From assembly GCF_051014685.1 (NCBI RefSeq), contig NW_027478420.1, positions 558,001 to 622,000 of the forward strand: 64,000 nucleotides of DNA. The letters run 5' to 3'. A model generated the notes under the pieces. It saw only the letters and a program-made list of their open reading frames with translations, ran no database searches and was not told where the DNA came from. A program made the position numbers and the translations under genes. Below are positions 13,991-28,400 of the stretch, piece by piece; the first letter of the stretch is position 1, and each line of letters begins with the position of its first letter. Source of the stretch: Ptiloglossa arizonensis. Taxonomy: Eukaryota > Arthropoda > Insecta > Hymenoptera > Colletidae.

Positions 13991-14640
13991 CGTATAATGT
14001 ATAACGTATAACGTACAACGTATCACGTATATCGTATATCCTATAACGCATAACGTATATTCTATAACGCATAACGTATAGCGTATAACGTATAACGTAT
14101 ACCGTATAACGTATAACGTATAACGTATAACGTATAACGTATAACGTATAACGTATAACGTATAACGTATAACGTATAACGTATAACGTATAACGTATAA
14201 CGTATAACGTATAACGTATAACGTATAACGTATAGCGTATAACGTATAACGTATAACGTACAACGTATCACGTATAACGTATATCCTATAACGCATAACG
14301 TATATCCTATAACGCATAACGTATAGCGTACAACGCATAACGTATACCGTATAACGTATAACGTATAACGTATAACGTATAACGTATAACGTATAACGCA
14401 TAACGTATAACGTATAACGTATAACGTATAACGTATAATGTATAACGTATAGCGTATAACGTATAACGTATAACGTATAACGTATAACGTATAACGTATA
14501 ACGTATAACGTATACCGTATAACGTATAACGTATAACGTATAACGTATAACGTATAACGTATAACGTATAACGTATAACGTATAACGTATAACGTATAAC
14601 GTATAACGTATAACGTATAACGTATAACGTATAACGTATA
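13991..14640. repeat. S-type cluster within long perfect runs
   Basis: A tacaacg, tatcacg, tatatcg, tatatcc, tatattc cluster near 14.01-14.06 kb is followed by a perfect run. tatatcc twice and tatagcg+tacaacg+cataacg then occur near 14.28-14.34 kb. Single cataacg, tataatg, tatagcg and tataccg units follow. This is the only S-type cluster in the left 18 kb. Confidence 0.75.
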
Positions 14641-15293
14641 ATGTATAACGTATAACGTATAACGTATAACGTATTACGTATAACGTATAACGTATAACGT
14701 ATAACGTATGACGTATCACGTATAAGGTATGACCTATAACGTATACCGTATAACGTTTAACGTATAACGTATAACGTATAACGTATAACGTATAGCGTAT
14801 TACGTATAACCTATAACGTCTAACGTATAGCGTATAACGTATATCGTATAACGTATAACGTGTTACGTATAATGTATTATGTATAACCTATAACGTCTAA
14901 TGTATAACGTATAACGTATATCGTATAACGTATAATGTATAACGTATAACGCATAACGTATTACATATAACATATATCGTATAACGTATAACGTATAACG
15001 TATAACGTATAACGTATAACGTATAACGTATAACGTATAACGTATAATGTATAACGTATAACGTACAACGTATCACGTATATCGTATATCCTATAACGCA
15101 TAACGTATATTCTATAACGCATAACGTATAGCGTATAACGTATAACGTATACCGTATAACGTATAACGTATAACGTATAACGTATAACGTATAACGTATA
15201 ACGTATAACGTATAACGTATAACGTATAACGTATAACGTATAACGTATAACGTATAACGTATAACGTATAACGTATAACGTATAACGTATAAC
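14641..15293. repeat. Second half of a P module
   Basis: It lacks aagaacg but has tattacg, tatcacg, tataagg, tatgacc, tttaacg, the tatagcg, tattacg, tataacc group and tattatg+tataacc at 14875. The trailing tacaacg, tatcacg, tatatcg, tatattc cluster near 15.07 kb repeats that at 14.01 kb, so the second half of P plus this cluster was duplicated. Confidence 0.8.
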
Positions 15294-16062
15294 GTCAAAC
15301 GTATAACGTATACCGTATAACGTATAACATATAACGTCTAACGTTTAACGCATAAAGTACAACGTATAACGTATAACGTATAACGTATAACGTATAACGT
15401 CTAACGTTTAACGCATAACGAACAACGTATAACGTATAACGTATAACGTATAACGTATAACGTATAACGTATAACGTATAACGTATAACGTATAACGTAT
15501 AACGTATAACGTATCACGTACAACGTATCACGTATAACGTATAGTATATCCTATAACGCATAACGTATATCCTATAACGCATAACGTAAAGCGTATAACG
15601 CACAACGTATACCGTATAACGTATAACGTATAACGTATAACGTATAACGTATAACGTATAACGTATAATGTATGACGTATCACGTACGAGGTATTACCTA
15701 TAACGTATACCGTATAACGTATAACGTATAACGTATAACGTATAACGAATAACGTATAACGTATAACGTATAACGTATAACGTATAACGCATAACGTACA
15801 ACGTATAACGTATAGCGTATAACATATAATGTATAACGTATAACGTATAACGTATAACGTATAACGTATAACGTATAACGTATAACGTATAACGTATAAC
15901 GTATAACGTATAACGTATAAGGTATAACGTATAACGTATAACGTATAACGTATAACGTATAACGTATAACGTATAACGTATTACGTATAACGTATAACGT
16001 ATAACGTATAACGTATAACGTATAACGTATAACGTATAACGTATAACGTATAACGTATAACG
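15294..16062. repeat. Q module
   Basis: tcaaacg is at 15294, tatag at 15540, tacgagg+tattacc at 15685, with 246 and 145 bp spacings. The tail carries tataaca, tataatg, one tataagg and one tattacg. Confidence 0.86.
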
Positions 16063-16754
16063 TATATCCTATAAAGCATAACGTATAACGTATAACGTAT
16101 ATCGTATAAAGTATAACGTATAACGTATAACGTATAACGTATAACGTGTAACGTACAACGTATAACGTATAACGTATAACGTATAACGTATAACGTATAA
16201 CGTATAACGCATAACGTATAACGCATATCGTATAACGTATAACGTGTAACGTATAACGTATAGCGTGTAACGTATAACGTATTACATATTACATATAACG
16301 TATAACGTACAACGTATAACGTATAACATATATCGCAGAACGTATACCGTATAACGTATAACGTATAACGTATAACGTATAACGTATAACGTATAACGCA
16401 TAACGTATAACGTATAACGTATAACGTATAACGTATAACGTATAACGTATAACGTATAACGTATAACGTATAACGTATAACGTATAACGTATAACGTATA
16501 ACGTATAACCTATAACGTATAACGTATAACGTATAACGTATAACGTATAACGTATAACGTATAACGTATAACGTATAACGTATAACGAATAACGTATAAC
16601 GTATAACGTACAACGAATAAAGTATAACGTATAACGTATAACGTATAACGTATAACGTATAACGTATAACGTATAACGTATAACGTATAACGTATAACGT
16701 ATAACGTATAACGTATAACGTATAACGTATAACGTATAACGTATAACGTATAAC
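16063..16754. repeat. R module
   Basis: tatatcc+tataaag is at 16063 and cagaacg at 16336 (273 bp). tataacc and tacaacg+aataaag (near 16,610) follow. An extra tgtaacg lies before tacaacg near 16,147. Confidence 0.86.
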
Positions 16755-17674
16755 GTCAAACGTATAACGTATACCGTATAACGTATAACATATAACGTCT
16801 AACGTTTAACGCATAAAGTACAACGTATAACGTATAACGTATAACGTATAACGTATAACGTCTAACGTTTAACGCATAACGAACAACGTATAACGTATAA
16901 CGTATAACGTATAACGTATAACGTATAACGTATAACGTATAACGTATAACGTATAACGTATAACGTATAACGTATCACGTACAACGTATCACGTATAACG
17001 TATAGTATATCCTATAACGCATAACGTATATCCTATAACGCATAACGTAAAGCGTATAACGCACAACGTATACCGTATAACGTATAACGTATAACGTATA
17101 ACGTATAACGTATAACGTATAACATATAATGTATGACGTATCACGTACGAGGTATTACCTATAACGTATACCGTATAACGTATAACGTATAACGTATAAC
17201 GTATAACGAATAACGTATAACGTATAACGTATAACGTATAACGTATAACGCATAACGTACAACGTATAACGTATAGCGTATAACATATAATGTATAACGT
17301 ATAACGTATAACGTATAACGTATAACGTATAACGTATAACGTATAACGTATAACGTATAACGTATAACGTATAACGTATAACGTATAAGGTATAACGTAT
17401 AACGTATAACGTATAACGTATAACGTATAACGTATTACGTATAACGTATAACGTATAACGTATAACGTATAACGCATAACGTACATCGTATAACGTATAA
17501 CGTATAACGTATAACGTATAACGTATAACGTATAACGTATAACGTATAACGTATAACGTATAACGTATAACGTATAACGTATAACGTATAACATATAACG
17601 TATAACGTATAACGTATAACGTATAACGTATAACGTATAACGTATAACGTATAACGTATAACGTATAACGTATA
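16755..17674. repeat. Q module
   Basis: tcaaacg is at 16755, tatag at 17001-17005, tacgagg+tattacc at 17146. A tataaca just before tataatg sets it apart from other copies. The tail has tataagg, tattacg, cataacg, tacatcg and tataaca among perfect units. Confidence 0.86.
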
Positions 17675-18350
17675 ACGCATAACGTATAACGTATAACGTG
17701 TAACGAAGAACGTATAACGAATAACGTAAAACGTATGACGTATTACATATTACGTATAACGTGTAGCGTATAACGTATGACGTATAACGTATAACGTATA
17801 ACGTATAACGTATAACGTGTAACGTATAATGTATTATGTATAACCTATAACGTCTAATGTATAACGTATAACGTATATCGTATAACGTATAATGTATAAC
17901 GTATAACGCATAACGTATTACATATAACGTATATCGTATAACGTATAACGTATAACGTATAACGTATAACGTATAACGTATAACGTATAACGTATAACGT
18001 ATAACGTATAATGTATAACGTATAACGTATAACGTATAACGTATTACGTATAACGTATAACGTATAACGTATAACGTATGACGTATCACGTATAAGGTAT
18101 GACCTATAACGTATACCGTATAACGTTTAACGTATAACGTATAACGTATAGCGTATAACGTATAGCGTATTACGTATAACCTATAACGTCTAACGTATAG
18201 CGTATAACGTATATCGTATAACGTATAACGTGTTACGTATAATGTATTATGTATAACCTATAACGTCTAATGTATAACGTATAACGTATATCGTATAACG
18301 TATAATGTATAACGTATAACGCATAACGTATTACATATAACATATATCGT
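17675..18350. repeat. P module
   Basis: aagaacg is at 17706 and tattatg+tataacc at 17832 and 18245, with standard spacing. It differs from the 13.3 kb copy by an extra tatagcg near 18,146. Confidence 0.88.
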
Positions 18351-20176
18351 ATAACGTATAACGTATAACGTATAACGTATAACGTATAACGTATAACGTA
18401 TAACGTATAACGTATAACGTATAATGTATAACGTATAACGTACAACGTATCACGTATATCGTATATCCTATAACGCATAACGTATATTCTATAACGCATA
18501 ACGTATAGCGTATAACGTATAACGTATACCGTATAACGTATAACGTATAACGTATAACGTATAACGTATAACGTATAACGTATAACGTATAACGTATAAC
18601 GTATAACGTATAACGTATAACGTATAACGTATAACGTATAACGTATAACGCATAACGTATAACGCATAACGTACAACGTATAACGTATAGCGTATAACGT
18701 ATAACGTATAACGTATAACGTACAACGTATAACGTCTAACGTTTAACGCATAACGTACAACGAATAACGTATAACGTATAACGTATAACGTATAGCGTAT
18801 AACGTATAACGTATAACGTACAACGTATCACGTATAACGTATATCCTATAACGCATAACGTATATCCTATAACGCATAACGTATAGCGTACAACGCATAA
18901 CGTATACCGTATAACGTATAACGTATAACGTATAACGTATAACGTATAACGTATAACGCATAACGTATAACGTATAACGTATAACGTATAACGTATAATG
19001 TATAACGTATAGCGTATAACGTATAACGTATAACGTATAACGTATAACGTATAACGTATAACGTATACCGTATAACGTATAACGTATAACGTATAACGTA
19101 TAACGTATAACGTATAACGTATAACGTATAACGTATAACGTATAACGTATAACGTATAACGTACAACGTATAACGTATAACGTATAACGTATATCGTATA
19201 ACGTATAACGTATAACGTATAACGTTTAACGTATATCGTATAACGTATAACGTATAACGTATAACGTATAACGTATAACGTATAACGTATAACGTATAAC
19301 GTATAACGTATAACGTATAACGTATAACGTACAACGTATCACGTATAACGTATATCCTATAACGCATAACGTATATCCTATAACGCATAACGTATAGCGT
19401 ACAACGCATAACGTATACCGTATAACGTATAACGTATAACGTATAACGTATAACGTATAACGTATAACGTATAACGTATAACGTATAACGTATAACGTAT
19501 ACCGTATAACGTATAACGTATATCGTATAACGTATAACGTATAACGTATAACGTATAAAGAATAACGTATAACGTATAACGAATCACGTATAACGTATAA
19601 CGTATAACGTATAACGTATAACGCATAACGTATAACGCATAACGTACAACGTATAACGTATATCCTATAACGCATAACGTATAGCGTACAACGCATAACG
19701 TATACCGTATAACGTATAACGTATAACGTATAACGTATAACGTATAACGTATAACGTATAACGTATAACGTATAACGTATAACGTATAACGTATAACGTA
19801 TAACGTATAACGTATAACGTATAACGTATAACGTATAACGTATAACGTACAACGTATCACGTATAACGTATATCCTATAACGCATAACGTATATCCTATA
19901 ACGCATAACGTATAGCGTACAACGCATAACGTATACCGTATAACGTATAACGTATAACGTATAACGTATAACGTATAACGTATAACGTATAACGTATAAC
20001 GTATAACGTATAACGTATAACGTATAACGTATAACGTATAACGTATAACGTATAACGTATAACGTATAACGTATAACGTACAACGTATAACGTATAACGT
20101 ATAACGTATAACGTATCACGTATAACGTATAACGTATAACGTATAACGTATAACGTATAACGTATAACGTATAACG
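18351..20176. repeat. S-module block
   Basis: The group tttaacg, cataacg, tacaacg, aataacg is near 18,740. tatatcc pairs followed by tatagcg+tacaacg+cataacg+tataccg recur near 18.84, 19.35, 19.66 and 19.87 kb. tataaag+aataacg with aatcacg lies near 19,555. Perfect runs of 10-25 units separate them. Related blocks occur at 23.9, 28.4, 56.1, 58.9 and 62.2 kb. Confidence 0.82.
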
Positions 20177-21267
20177 TGTAACGTATAACGTATGACGTAT
20201 AACGTATTACGTATTACGTATAACCTATAACGTCTAACGTATAACGTATAACGTATAACGTGTAACGTATAACGTATAACGAATAACGTATAACGTATAA
20301 CGTATAAAGTATAACGTATAACGTATAACGTATAACGTATAACGTATAACGTATAACGTTAAACGTATAACGTATAGCGTATAACGTATAACGTATAACG
20401 TATAACGTATAACGTATAACGTATAACGTATAACGTATAACGTATAACGCATAACGTATAACGTATAACGTATAACGTATAACGTATAACGTATAACGTA
20501 TAACGCATAACGTATAACGTATAACATATAACGTATAACGTATAACGTATAACGTATAACGTATAACGTATAACGTATAACGTACAACGTATAACGTTTA
20601 ACGTATATCGTATAACGTATAACGTATAACGTATAACGTTTAACGCATAACGTATAACGCATAACGTATAACGTATAACGTATAACGTATAACGTATAAC
20701 GTATAACGTATAACGTATAACGTATAACGTATAACGCATAACGTATAACGTATAACGCATAACGTATAACGCATAACGTATAACGTATAACGTATAACGT
20801 ATAACGTATAACGTATAACGTATAACGCATAACGTATAACGTATAACGCATAACGTATAACGCATAACGTATAACGTATAACGTATAAGGTATAACGTAT
20901 AACGTATAACGTATAACGTATAACGTATAACGTATAACGTATAACGTATAACGTATAACGTATAACGTATAACGTACAACGTATAACGTATAACGTATAA
21001 CGTATAACGTATAACGTATAACGTATAGCGCATAACGTATAACGTATAACGTATAACGTATAACGTATAACGTATAACGTATAACGTATAACGTATAACG
21101 TATAACGTATAACGTATAACGTATAACGTATAACGTATAACGTATAACGTATATCCTATAACGCATAACGTATAACGTATAACGTATATCGTATAACGTA
21201 TAACGTATAACGTATAACGTATAACGTATAACGTATAACGTATAACGTATAACGTATAACGTATAAC
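20177..21267. repeat. T-module block
   Basis: tgtaacg, tatgacg and then tattacg+tattacg, tataacc, tctaacg lie at 20.18-20.24 kb. ttaaacg is at 20359, one of five copies in the window. tttaacg+tatatcg is near 20,600. Many isolated cataacg units follow at 20.64-20.87 kb, and tataagg near 20,887. Confidence 0.8.
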
Positions 21268-22219
21268 GTACAACGTATCACGTATAACGTATATCCTATA
21301 ACGCATAACGTATATTCTATAACGCATAACGTATAGCTTATAACGTATAACGTATACCGTATAACGTATAACGTATAACGTATAACGTATAACGTATAAC
21401 GTATAACGTATACCGTATAACGTATGACGTATCACGTACGAGGTATGACCTATAACGTATACCGTATAACGTATAACGTATAACGTATAACGAATAACGT
21501 ATAACGTATAACGTATAACGTATAACGTATAACGTATAACGTATAACGTATAACGTATAACGCATAACGTATAACGCATAACGTACAACGTATAACGTAT
21601 AGCGTATAACGTATAACGTATAACGTATAACGTATAACGTATAACGTATAACGTATAACGTATAACGTATAACGTATAACGTATGACGTATAACGTATAA
21701 CGTATAACGTATAACGTATAACGTATATCCTATAAAGCATAACGTATAACGTATAACGTATATCGTATAAAGTATAACGTATAACGTATAACGTATAACG
21801 TATAACGTATAACGTACAACGTATAACGTATAACGTATAACGTATAACGTATAACGTATAACGTATAACGTATAACGCATAACGTATAACGCATATCGTA
21901 TAACGTATAACGTGTAACGTATAACGTATAGCGTGTAACGTATAACGTATTACATATTACATATAACGTATAACGTACAACGTATAACGTATAACATATA
22001 TCGCAGAACGTATACCGTATAACGTATAACGTATAACGTATAACGTATAACGTATAACGTATAACGCATAACGTATAACGTATAACGTATAACGAATAAA
22101 GTATAACGTATAACGTATAACGTATAACGTATAACGTATAACGTATAACGTATAACGTATAACGTATAACGTATAACGTATAACGTATAACGTATAACGT
22201 ATAACGTATAACGTATAAC
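21268..22219. repeat. R module with complete 5' part
   Basis: It opens with tacaacg, tatcacg, tatatcc, cataacg, tatattc and tatagct (near 21,333). tacgagg+tatgacc is at 21437, tatatcc+tataaag at 21724, cagaacg at 22004 (280 bp, one unit longer than usual). An aataaag follows near 22,094. Confidence 0.85.
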
Positions 22220-23245
22220 GTCAAACGTATAACGTATACCGTATAACGTATAACATATAACGTCTAACGTTTAACGCATAACGTACAACGTATAACGTAT
22301 AACGTATAACGTATACCGTATAACGTATAACGTATAACGTATAACGTATAACGTATAACGTATAACGTCAAACGTATAACGTATACCGTATAACGTATAA
22401 CATATAACGTCTAACGTTTAACGCATAACGTACAACGTATAACGTATAACGTATAACGTATAACGTATAACGTCTAACGTTTAACGCATAACGAACAACG
22501 TATAACGTATAACGTATAACGTATAACGTATAACGTATAACGTATAACGTATAACGTATAACGTATAACGTATAACGTATAACGTATCACGTACAACGTA
22601 TCACGTATAACGTATAGTATATCCTATAACGCATAACGTATATCCTATAACGCATAACGTAAAGCGTATAACGCACAACGTATACCGTATAACGTATAAC
22701 GTATAACGTATAACGTATAACGTATAACGTATAACGTATAATGTATGACGTATCACGTACGAGGTATTACCTATAACGTATACCGTATAACGTATAACGT
22801 ATAACGTATAACGAATAACGTATAACGTATAACGTATAACGTATAACGTATAACGCATAACGTACAACGTATAACGTATAGCGTATAACGTATAATGTAT
22901 AACGTATAACGTATAACGTATAACGTATAACGTATAACGTATAACGTATAACGTATAACGTATAACGTATAACGTATAAGGTATAACGTATAACGTATAA
23001 CGTATAACGTATAACGTATAACGTATTACGTATAACGTATTACGTATAACGTATAACGTATAACGTATAACGTATAACGCATAACGTACAACGTATAACG
23101 TATAACGTATAACGTATAACGTATAACGTATAACGTATAACGTATAACGTATAACGTATAACGTATAACGTATAACATATAACGTATAACGTATAACGTA
23201 TAACGTATAACGTATAACGTATAACGTATAACGTATAACGTATAA
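22220..23245. repeat. Q module with duplicated start
   Basis: tcaaacg occurs at 22220 and 22367, 147 bp (21 units) apart, each with tataaca, tctaacg, tttaacg. tatag is at 22613 and tacgagg+tattacc at 22758. The last two align with 54469 and 54614 at an offset of 31,856 bp. Confidence 0.86.
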
Positions 23246-23870
23246 CGCATAACGTATAACGTATAACGTGTAACGAAGAACGTATAACGAATAACGTAAA
23301 ACGTATGACGTATTACATATTACGTATAACGTGTAGCGTATAACGTATCACGTATAACGTATAACGTATAACGTATAACGTATAACGTGTAACGTATAAT
23401 GTATTATGTATAACCTATAACGTCTAATGTATAACGTATAACGTATATCGTATAACGTATAATGTATAACGTATAACGCATAACGTATTACATATAACGT
23501 ATATCGTATAACGTATAACGTATAACGTATAACGTATAACGTATAACGTATAACGTATAACGTATAACGTATAACGTATAATGTATAACGTATAACGTAT
23601 AACGTATAACGTATTACGTATAACGTATAACGTATAACGTATAACGTATGACGTATCACGTATAAGGTATGACCTATAACGTATACCGTATAACGTTTAA
23701 CGTATAACGTATAACGTATAACGTATAACGTATAGCGTATTACGTATAACCTATAACGTCTAACGTATAGCGTATAACGTATATCGTATAACGTATAACG
23801 TGTTACGTATAATGTATTATGTATAACCTATAACGTCTAATGTATAACGTATAACGTATATCGTATAACG
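23246..23870. repeat. P module
   Basis: aagaacg is at 23276 and tattatg+tataacc at 23402 and 23815, the standard 126 and 539 bp. A tatcacg replaces the usual tatgacg near 23,347. After the second tattatg the P tail stops early and perfect units lead into S. Confidence 0.87.
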
Positions 23871-25254
23871 TATAACGTATAACGTATAACGTATAACGTA
23901 TAACGTATAACGTATAACGTATAACGTATAACGTATAACGTATAACGTATAACGCATAACGTATAACACATAACGTACAACGTATAACGTATAGCGTATA
24001 ACGTATAACGTATAACGTATAACGTACAACGTATAACGTCTAACGTTTAACGCATAACGTACAACGAATAACGTATAACGTATAACGTATAACGTATAGC
24101 GTATAACGTATAACGTATAACGTACAACGTATCACGTATAACGTATATCCTATAACGCATAACGTATATCCTATAACGCATAACGTATAGCGTACAACGC
24201 ATAACGTATACCGTATAACGTATAACGTATAACGTATAACGTATAACGTATAACGTATAACGCATAACGTATAACGTATAACGTATAACGTATGACGTAT
24301 AATGTATAACGTATAGCGTATAACGTATAACGTATAACGTATAACGTATAACGTATAACGTATAACGTATACCGTATAACGTATAACGTATAACGTATAA
24401 CGTATAACGTATAACGTATAACGTATAACGTATAACGTATAACGTATAACGTATAACGTATAACGTATAACGTATAACGTATAACGTATAACGTATAACG
24501 AATAACGTATAACGTATAACGTATAACGTATAACGTATAACGTATAACGTATAACGTATAACGTATAACGTATACCGTATAACGTATAACGTATATCGTA
24601 TAACGTATAACGTATAACGTATAACGTATAAAGAATAACGTATAACGTATAACGAATCACGTATAACGTATAACGTATAACGTATAACGTATAACGTATA
24701 ACGCATAACGTATAACGCATAACGTACAACGTATAACGTATATCCTATAACGCATAACGTATAGCGTACAACGCATAACGTATACCGTATAACGTATAAC
24801 GTATAACGTATAACGTATAACGTATAACGTATAACGTATAACGTATAACGTATAACGTATAACGTATAACGTATAACGTATAACGTATAACGTATAACGT
24901 ATAACGTATAACGTATAACGTATAACGTACAACGTATCACGTATAACGTATATCCTATAACGCATAACGTATATCCTATAACGCATAACGTATAGCGTAC
25001 AACGCATAACGTATACCGTATAACGTATAACGTATAACGTATAACGTATAACGTATAACGTATAACGTATAACGTATAACGTATAACGTATAACGTATAA
25101 CGTATAACGTATAACGAATAACGTATAACGTATAACGTATAACGTATAACGTATAACGTATAACGTATAACGTATAACGTATAACGTATAACGTATAACG
25201 TATAACGCATAACGTATAACGCATATCGTATAACGTATAACGTGTAACGTACAA
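23871..25254. repeat. S-module block
   Basis: tctaacg, tttaacg, cataacg, tacaacg, aataacg starts at about 24,039. tatatcc pairs and tatagcg+tacaacg+cataacg occur near 24.15, 24.75 and 24.97 kb. tataaag+aataacg with aatcacg is near 24,629. The stretch from about 24,573 on is repeated at 29,336, at an offset of 4,763-4,770 bp. Confidence 0.82.
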
Positions 25255-26830
25255 CGTATAGCGTATAACGTATAACGTATTACATATTACATATAACGTA
25301 TAACGTACAACGTATAACGTATAACATATAACGTCTAACGTTTAACGTATAACGTACAACGTATAACGTATAACGTATAACGTATAACGTATAACGTATC
25401 ACGTATAACGTATAACGTATAACGTATAACGTATAACGTATAACGTATAACGTATAATGTGTAACGTATAACGTATGACGTATAACGTATTACGTATTAC
25501 GTATAACCTATAACGTCTAACGTATAACGTATAACGTATAACGTGTAACGTATAACGTATAACGAATAACGTATAACGTATAACGTATAAAGTATAACGT
25601 ATAACGTATAACGTATAACGTATAACGTATAACGTATAACGTTAAACGTATAACGTATAGCGTATAACGTATAACGTATAACGTATAACGTATAACGTAT
25701 AACGTATAACGTATAACGTATAACGTATAACGCATAACGTATAACGTATAACGTATAACGTATAACGTATAACGTATAACGTATAACGCATAACGTATAA
25801 CGTATAACATATAACGTATAACGTATAACGTATAACGTATAACGTATAACGTATAACGTATAACGTACAACGTATAACGTTTAACGTATATCGTATAACG
25901 TATAACGTATAACGTATAGCGTATAACGTATAACGTATAACGTATAACGTATAACGTATAACGTATAACGTACAACGTATCACGTATAACGTATATCCTA
26001 TAACGCATTACGTATATCCTATAACGCATAACGTATAGCGTACAACTCATAACGTATACCGTATAACGTATAACGTATCACGTATAAGGTATGACCTATA
26101 ACGCATAACGTATAGCGTATAACGCATAACGTATAACGTATAACGTATAACGTATAACGTATAACGTATAACGTATAACGTATAACGTATAAAGTATAAC
26201 GTATAACGTATAACGTATAACGTATAACGTATAACGTATAACGCATAACGTATTACATATAACGTATAACGTATAACGTATAACGTATGACGTATCACGT
26301 ATAAGATATGACCTATAACGTATACCGTATAACGTATAACGTATAACGTATAAAGTATAACGTATAACGTATAACGTATAACGTATAACGTATAACGTAT
26401 AACGCATACCGTATTACATATAACGTATAACGTATAACGTATAACGTATAACGTATAACGTATAACGTACAACGTATAACGTTTAACGTATATCGTATAA
26501 CGTATAACGTATACCGTATAACGTATAACGTATAACGTATAACGTATAACGTATAACGTATAAGGTATAACGTATAACGTATAACGTATAACGTATAACG
26601 TATAACGTATTACGTATAACGTATTACGTATAACGTATAACGTATAACGTATAACGTATAACGCATAACGTACAACGTATAACGTATAACGTATAACGTA
26701 TAACGTATAACGTATAACGTATAACGTATAACGCATAACGTATAACGCATAACGTATAACGTATAACGTATAACGTATAACGTATAACGTACAACGTATA
26801 ACGTATAACGTATAACGTATAACCTATAAC
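25255..26830. repeat. T-module block
   Basis: tattaca pairs and tctaacg+tttaacg lead to tataatg+tgtaacg near 25,456, tattacg+tattacg near 25,490 and ttaaacg at 25642. tttaacg+tatatcg is near 25,880. A rare tacaact lies near 26,042. tataaga+tatgacc near 26,305 marks P-type sequence. Most of it is duplicated at 30.0-31.0 kb. Confidence 0.8.
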
Positions 26831-27720
26831 GTATCACGTATAACGTATAGTATATCCTATAACGCATAACGTATATCCTATAACGCATAACGTATAGCGT
26901 ATAACGCATAACGTATACCGTATAACGTATAACGTATAACGTATAACGTATAACGTATAACGTATAACGTATAATGTATGACGTATCACGTATAAGGTAT
27001 GACCTATAACGTATAACGTATAACTTATAACGTATAACGTATAACGTATAACGTATAACGTGTAACGTATAACGTATAAAGTATAACGTATTACGTATTA
27101 CGTATAACCTATAACGTCTAACGTATAACGTATAACGTATAACGTATAACGTATAACGTATAACGTATAACGTATAACGTATAACGTATAACGAATAACG
27201 TATAACGTATAACGTATAACGTATAACGTATAACGTATAACGTATAACGTATAACGTATAACGTATAACGTATAACGTATAACGTATAACGTATAACGTA
27301 TAACGTATAACGTATAACGTATAACGTATAACGTATAACGTATAACGTATAACGTATAACGTCTAACGTTTAACGCATAACGTACAACGTATAACGTATA
27401 ACGTATAACGTATAACGTATAACGTATAACGTATAACGTATAACGTATAACGTATAACGTATAACGTACAACGTATCACGTATAACGTATAGTATATCCT
27501 ATAACGCATAACGTATATCCTATAACGCATAACGTATAGCGTATAACGCATAACGTATACCGTATAACGTATAACGTATAACGTATAACGTATAACGTAT
27601 AACGTATAACGTATAACGTATAACGTATAACGTATAACGTATAACGTATAACGTATAACGTATAACGAATAACGTATAACGTATAACGTATAACGTATAA
27701 CGTATAACGTATAACGTATA
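26831..27720. repeat. Two Q middle fragments carrying the 5-bp unit
   Basis: tatag is at 26846-26850 and 27488-27492, each followed by tatatcc, tataacg, cataacg. Neither has a tcaaacg start or a tacgagg end. The first is followed by tataatg, tatgacg, tatcacg, tataagg, tatgacc. A long near-perfect run with one aataacg fills 27.13-27.36 kb. These are the only tatag units between 22.6 and 34.5 kb. Confidence 0.8.
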
Positions 27721-28400
27721 ACGTATAACGTGTAACGTATAATGTATTATGTATAACCTATAACGTATAACGTATAACGTATAACGTATAACGTATAACG
27801 TATAACGCATACCGTATTACATATAACGTATAACGTATAACGTATATCGTATAACGTATAATGTATAACGTATAACGCATAACGTATTACATATAACGTA
27901 TATCGTATAACGTATAACGTATAACGTATAACGTATAACGTATAACGTATAACGTATAACGTATAACGTATAACGTATAATGTATAACGTATAACGTATA
28001 ACGTATAACGTATTACGTATAACGTATAACGTATAACGTATAACGTATGACGTATCACGTATAAGGTATGACCTATAACGTATACCGTATAACGTTTAAC
28101 GTATAACGTATAACGTATAACGTATAACGTATAGCGTATTACGTATAACCTATAACGTCTAACGTATAGCGTATAACGTATATCGTATAACGTATAACGT
28201 GTTACGTATAATGTATTATGTATAACCTATAACGTCTAATGTATAACGTATAACGTATATCGTATAACGTATAATGTATAACGTATAACGCATAACGTAT
28301 TACATATAACGTATATCGTATAACGTATAACGTATAACGTATAACGTATAACGTATAACGTATAACGTATAACGTATAACGTATAACGTATAATGTATAA
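27721..28400. repeat. P module lacking its aagaacg start
   Basis: tattatg+tataacc at 27745 has no tctaatg after it and jumps to tataacg, cataccg, tattaca. A complete second half follows: tataagg, tatgacc, tttaacg and tattatg+tataacc with tctaatg at 28214. The first half appears to have been lost or replaced. Confidence 0.8.
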
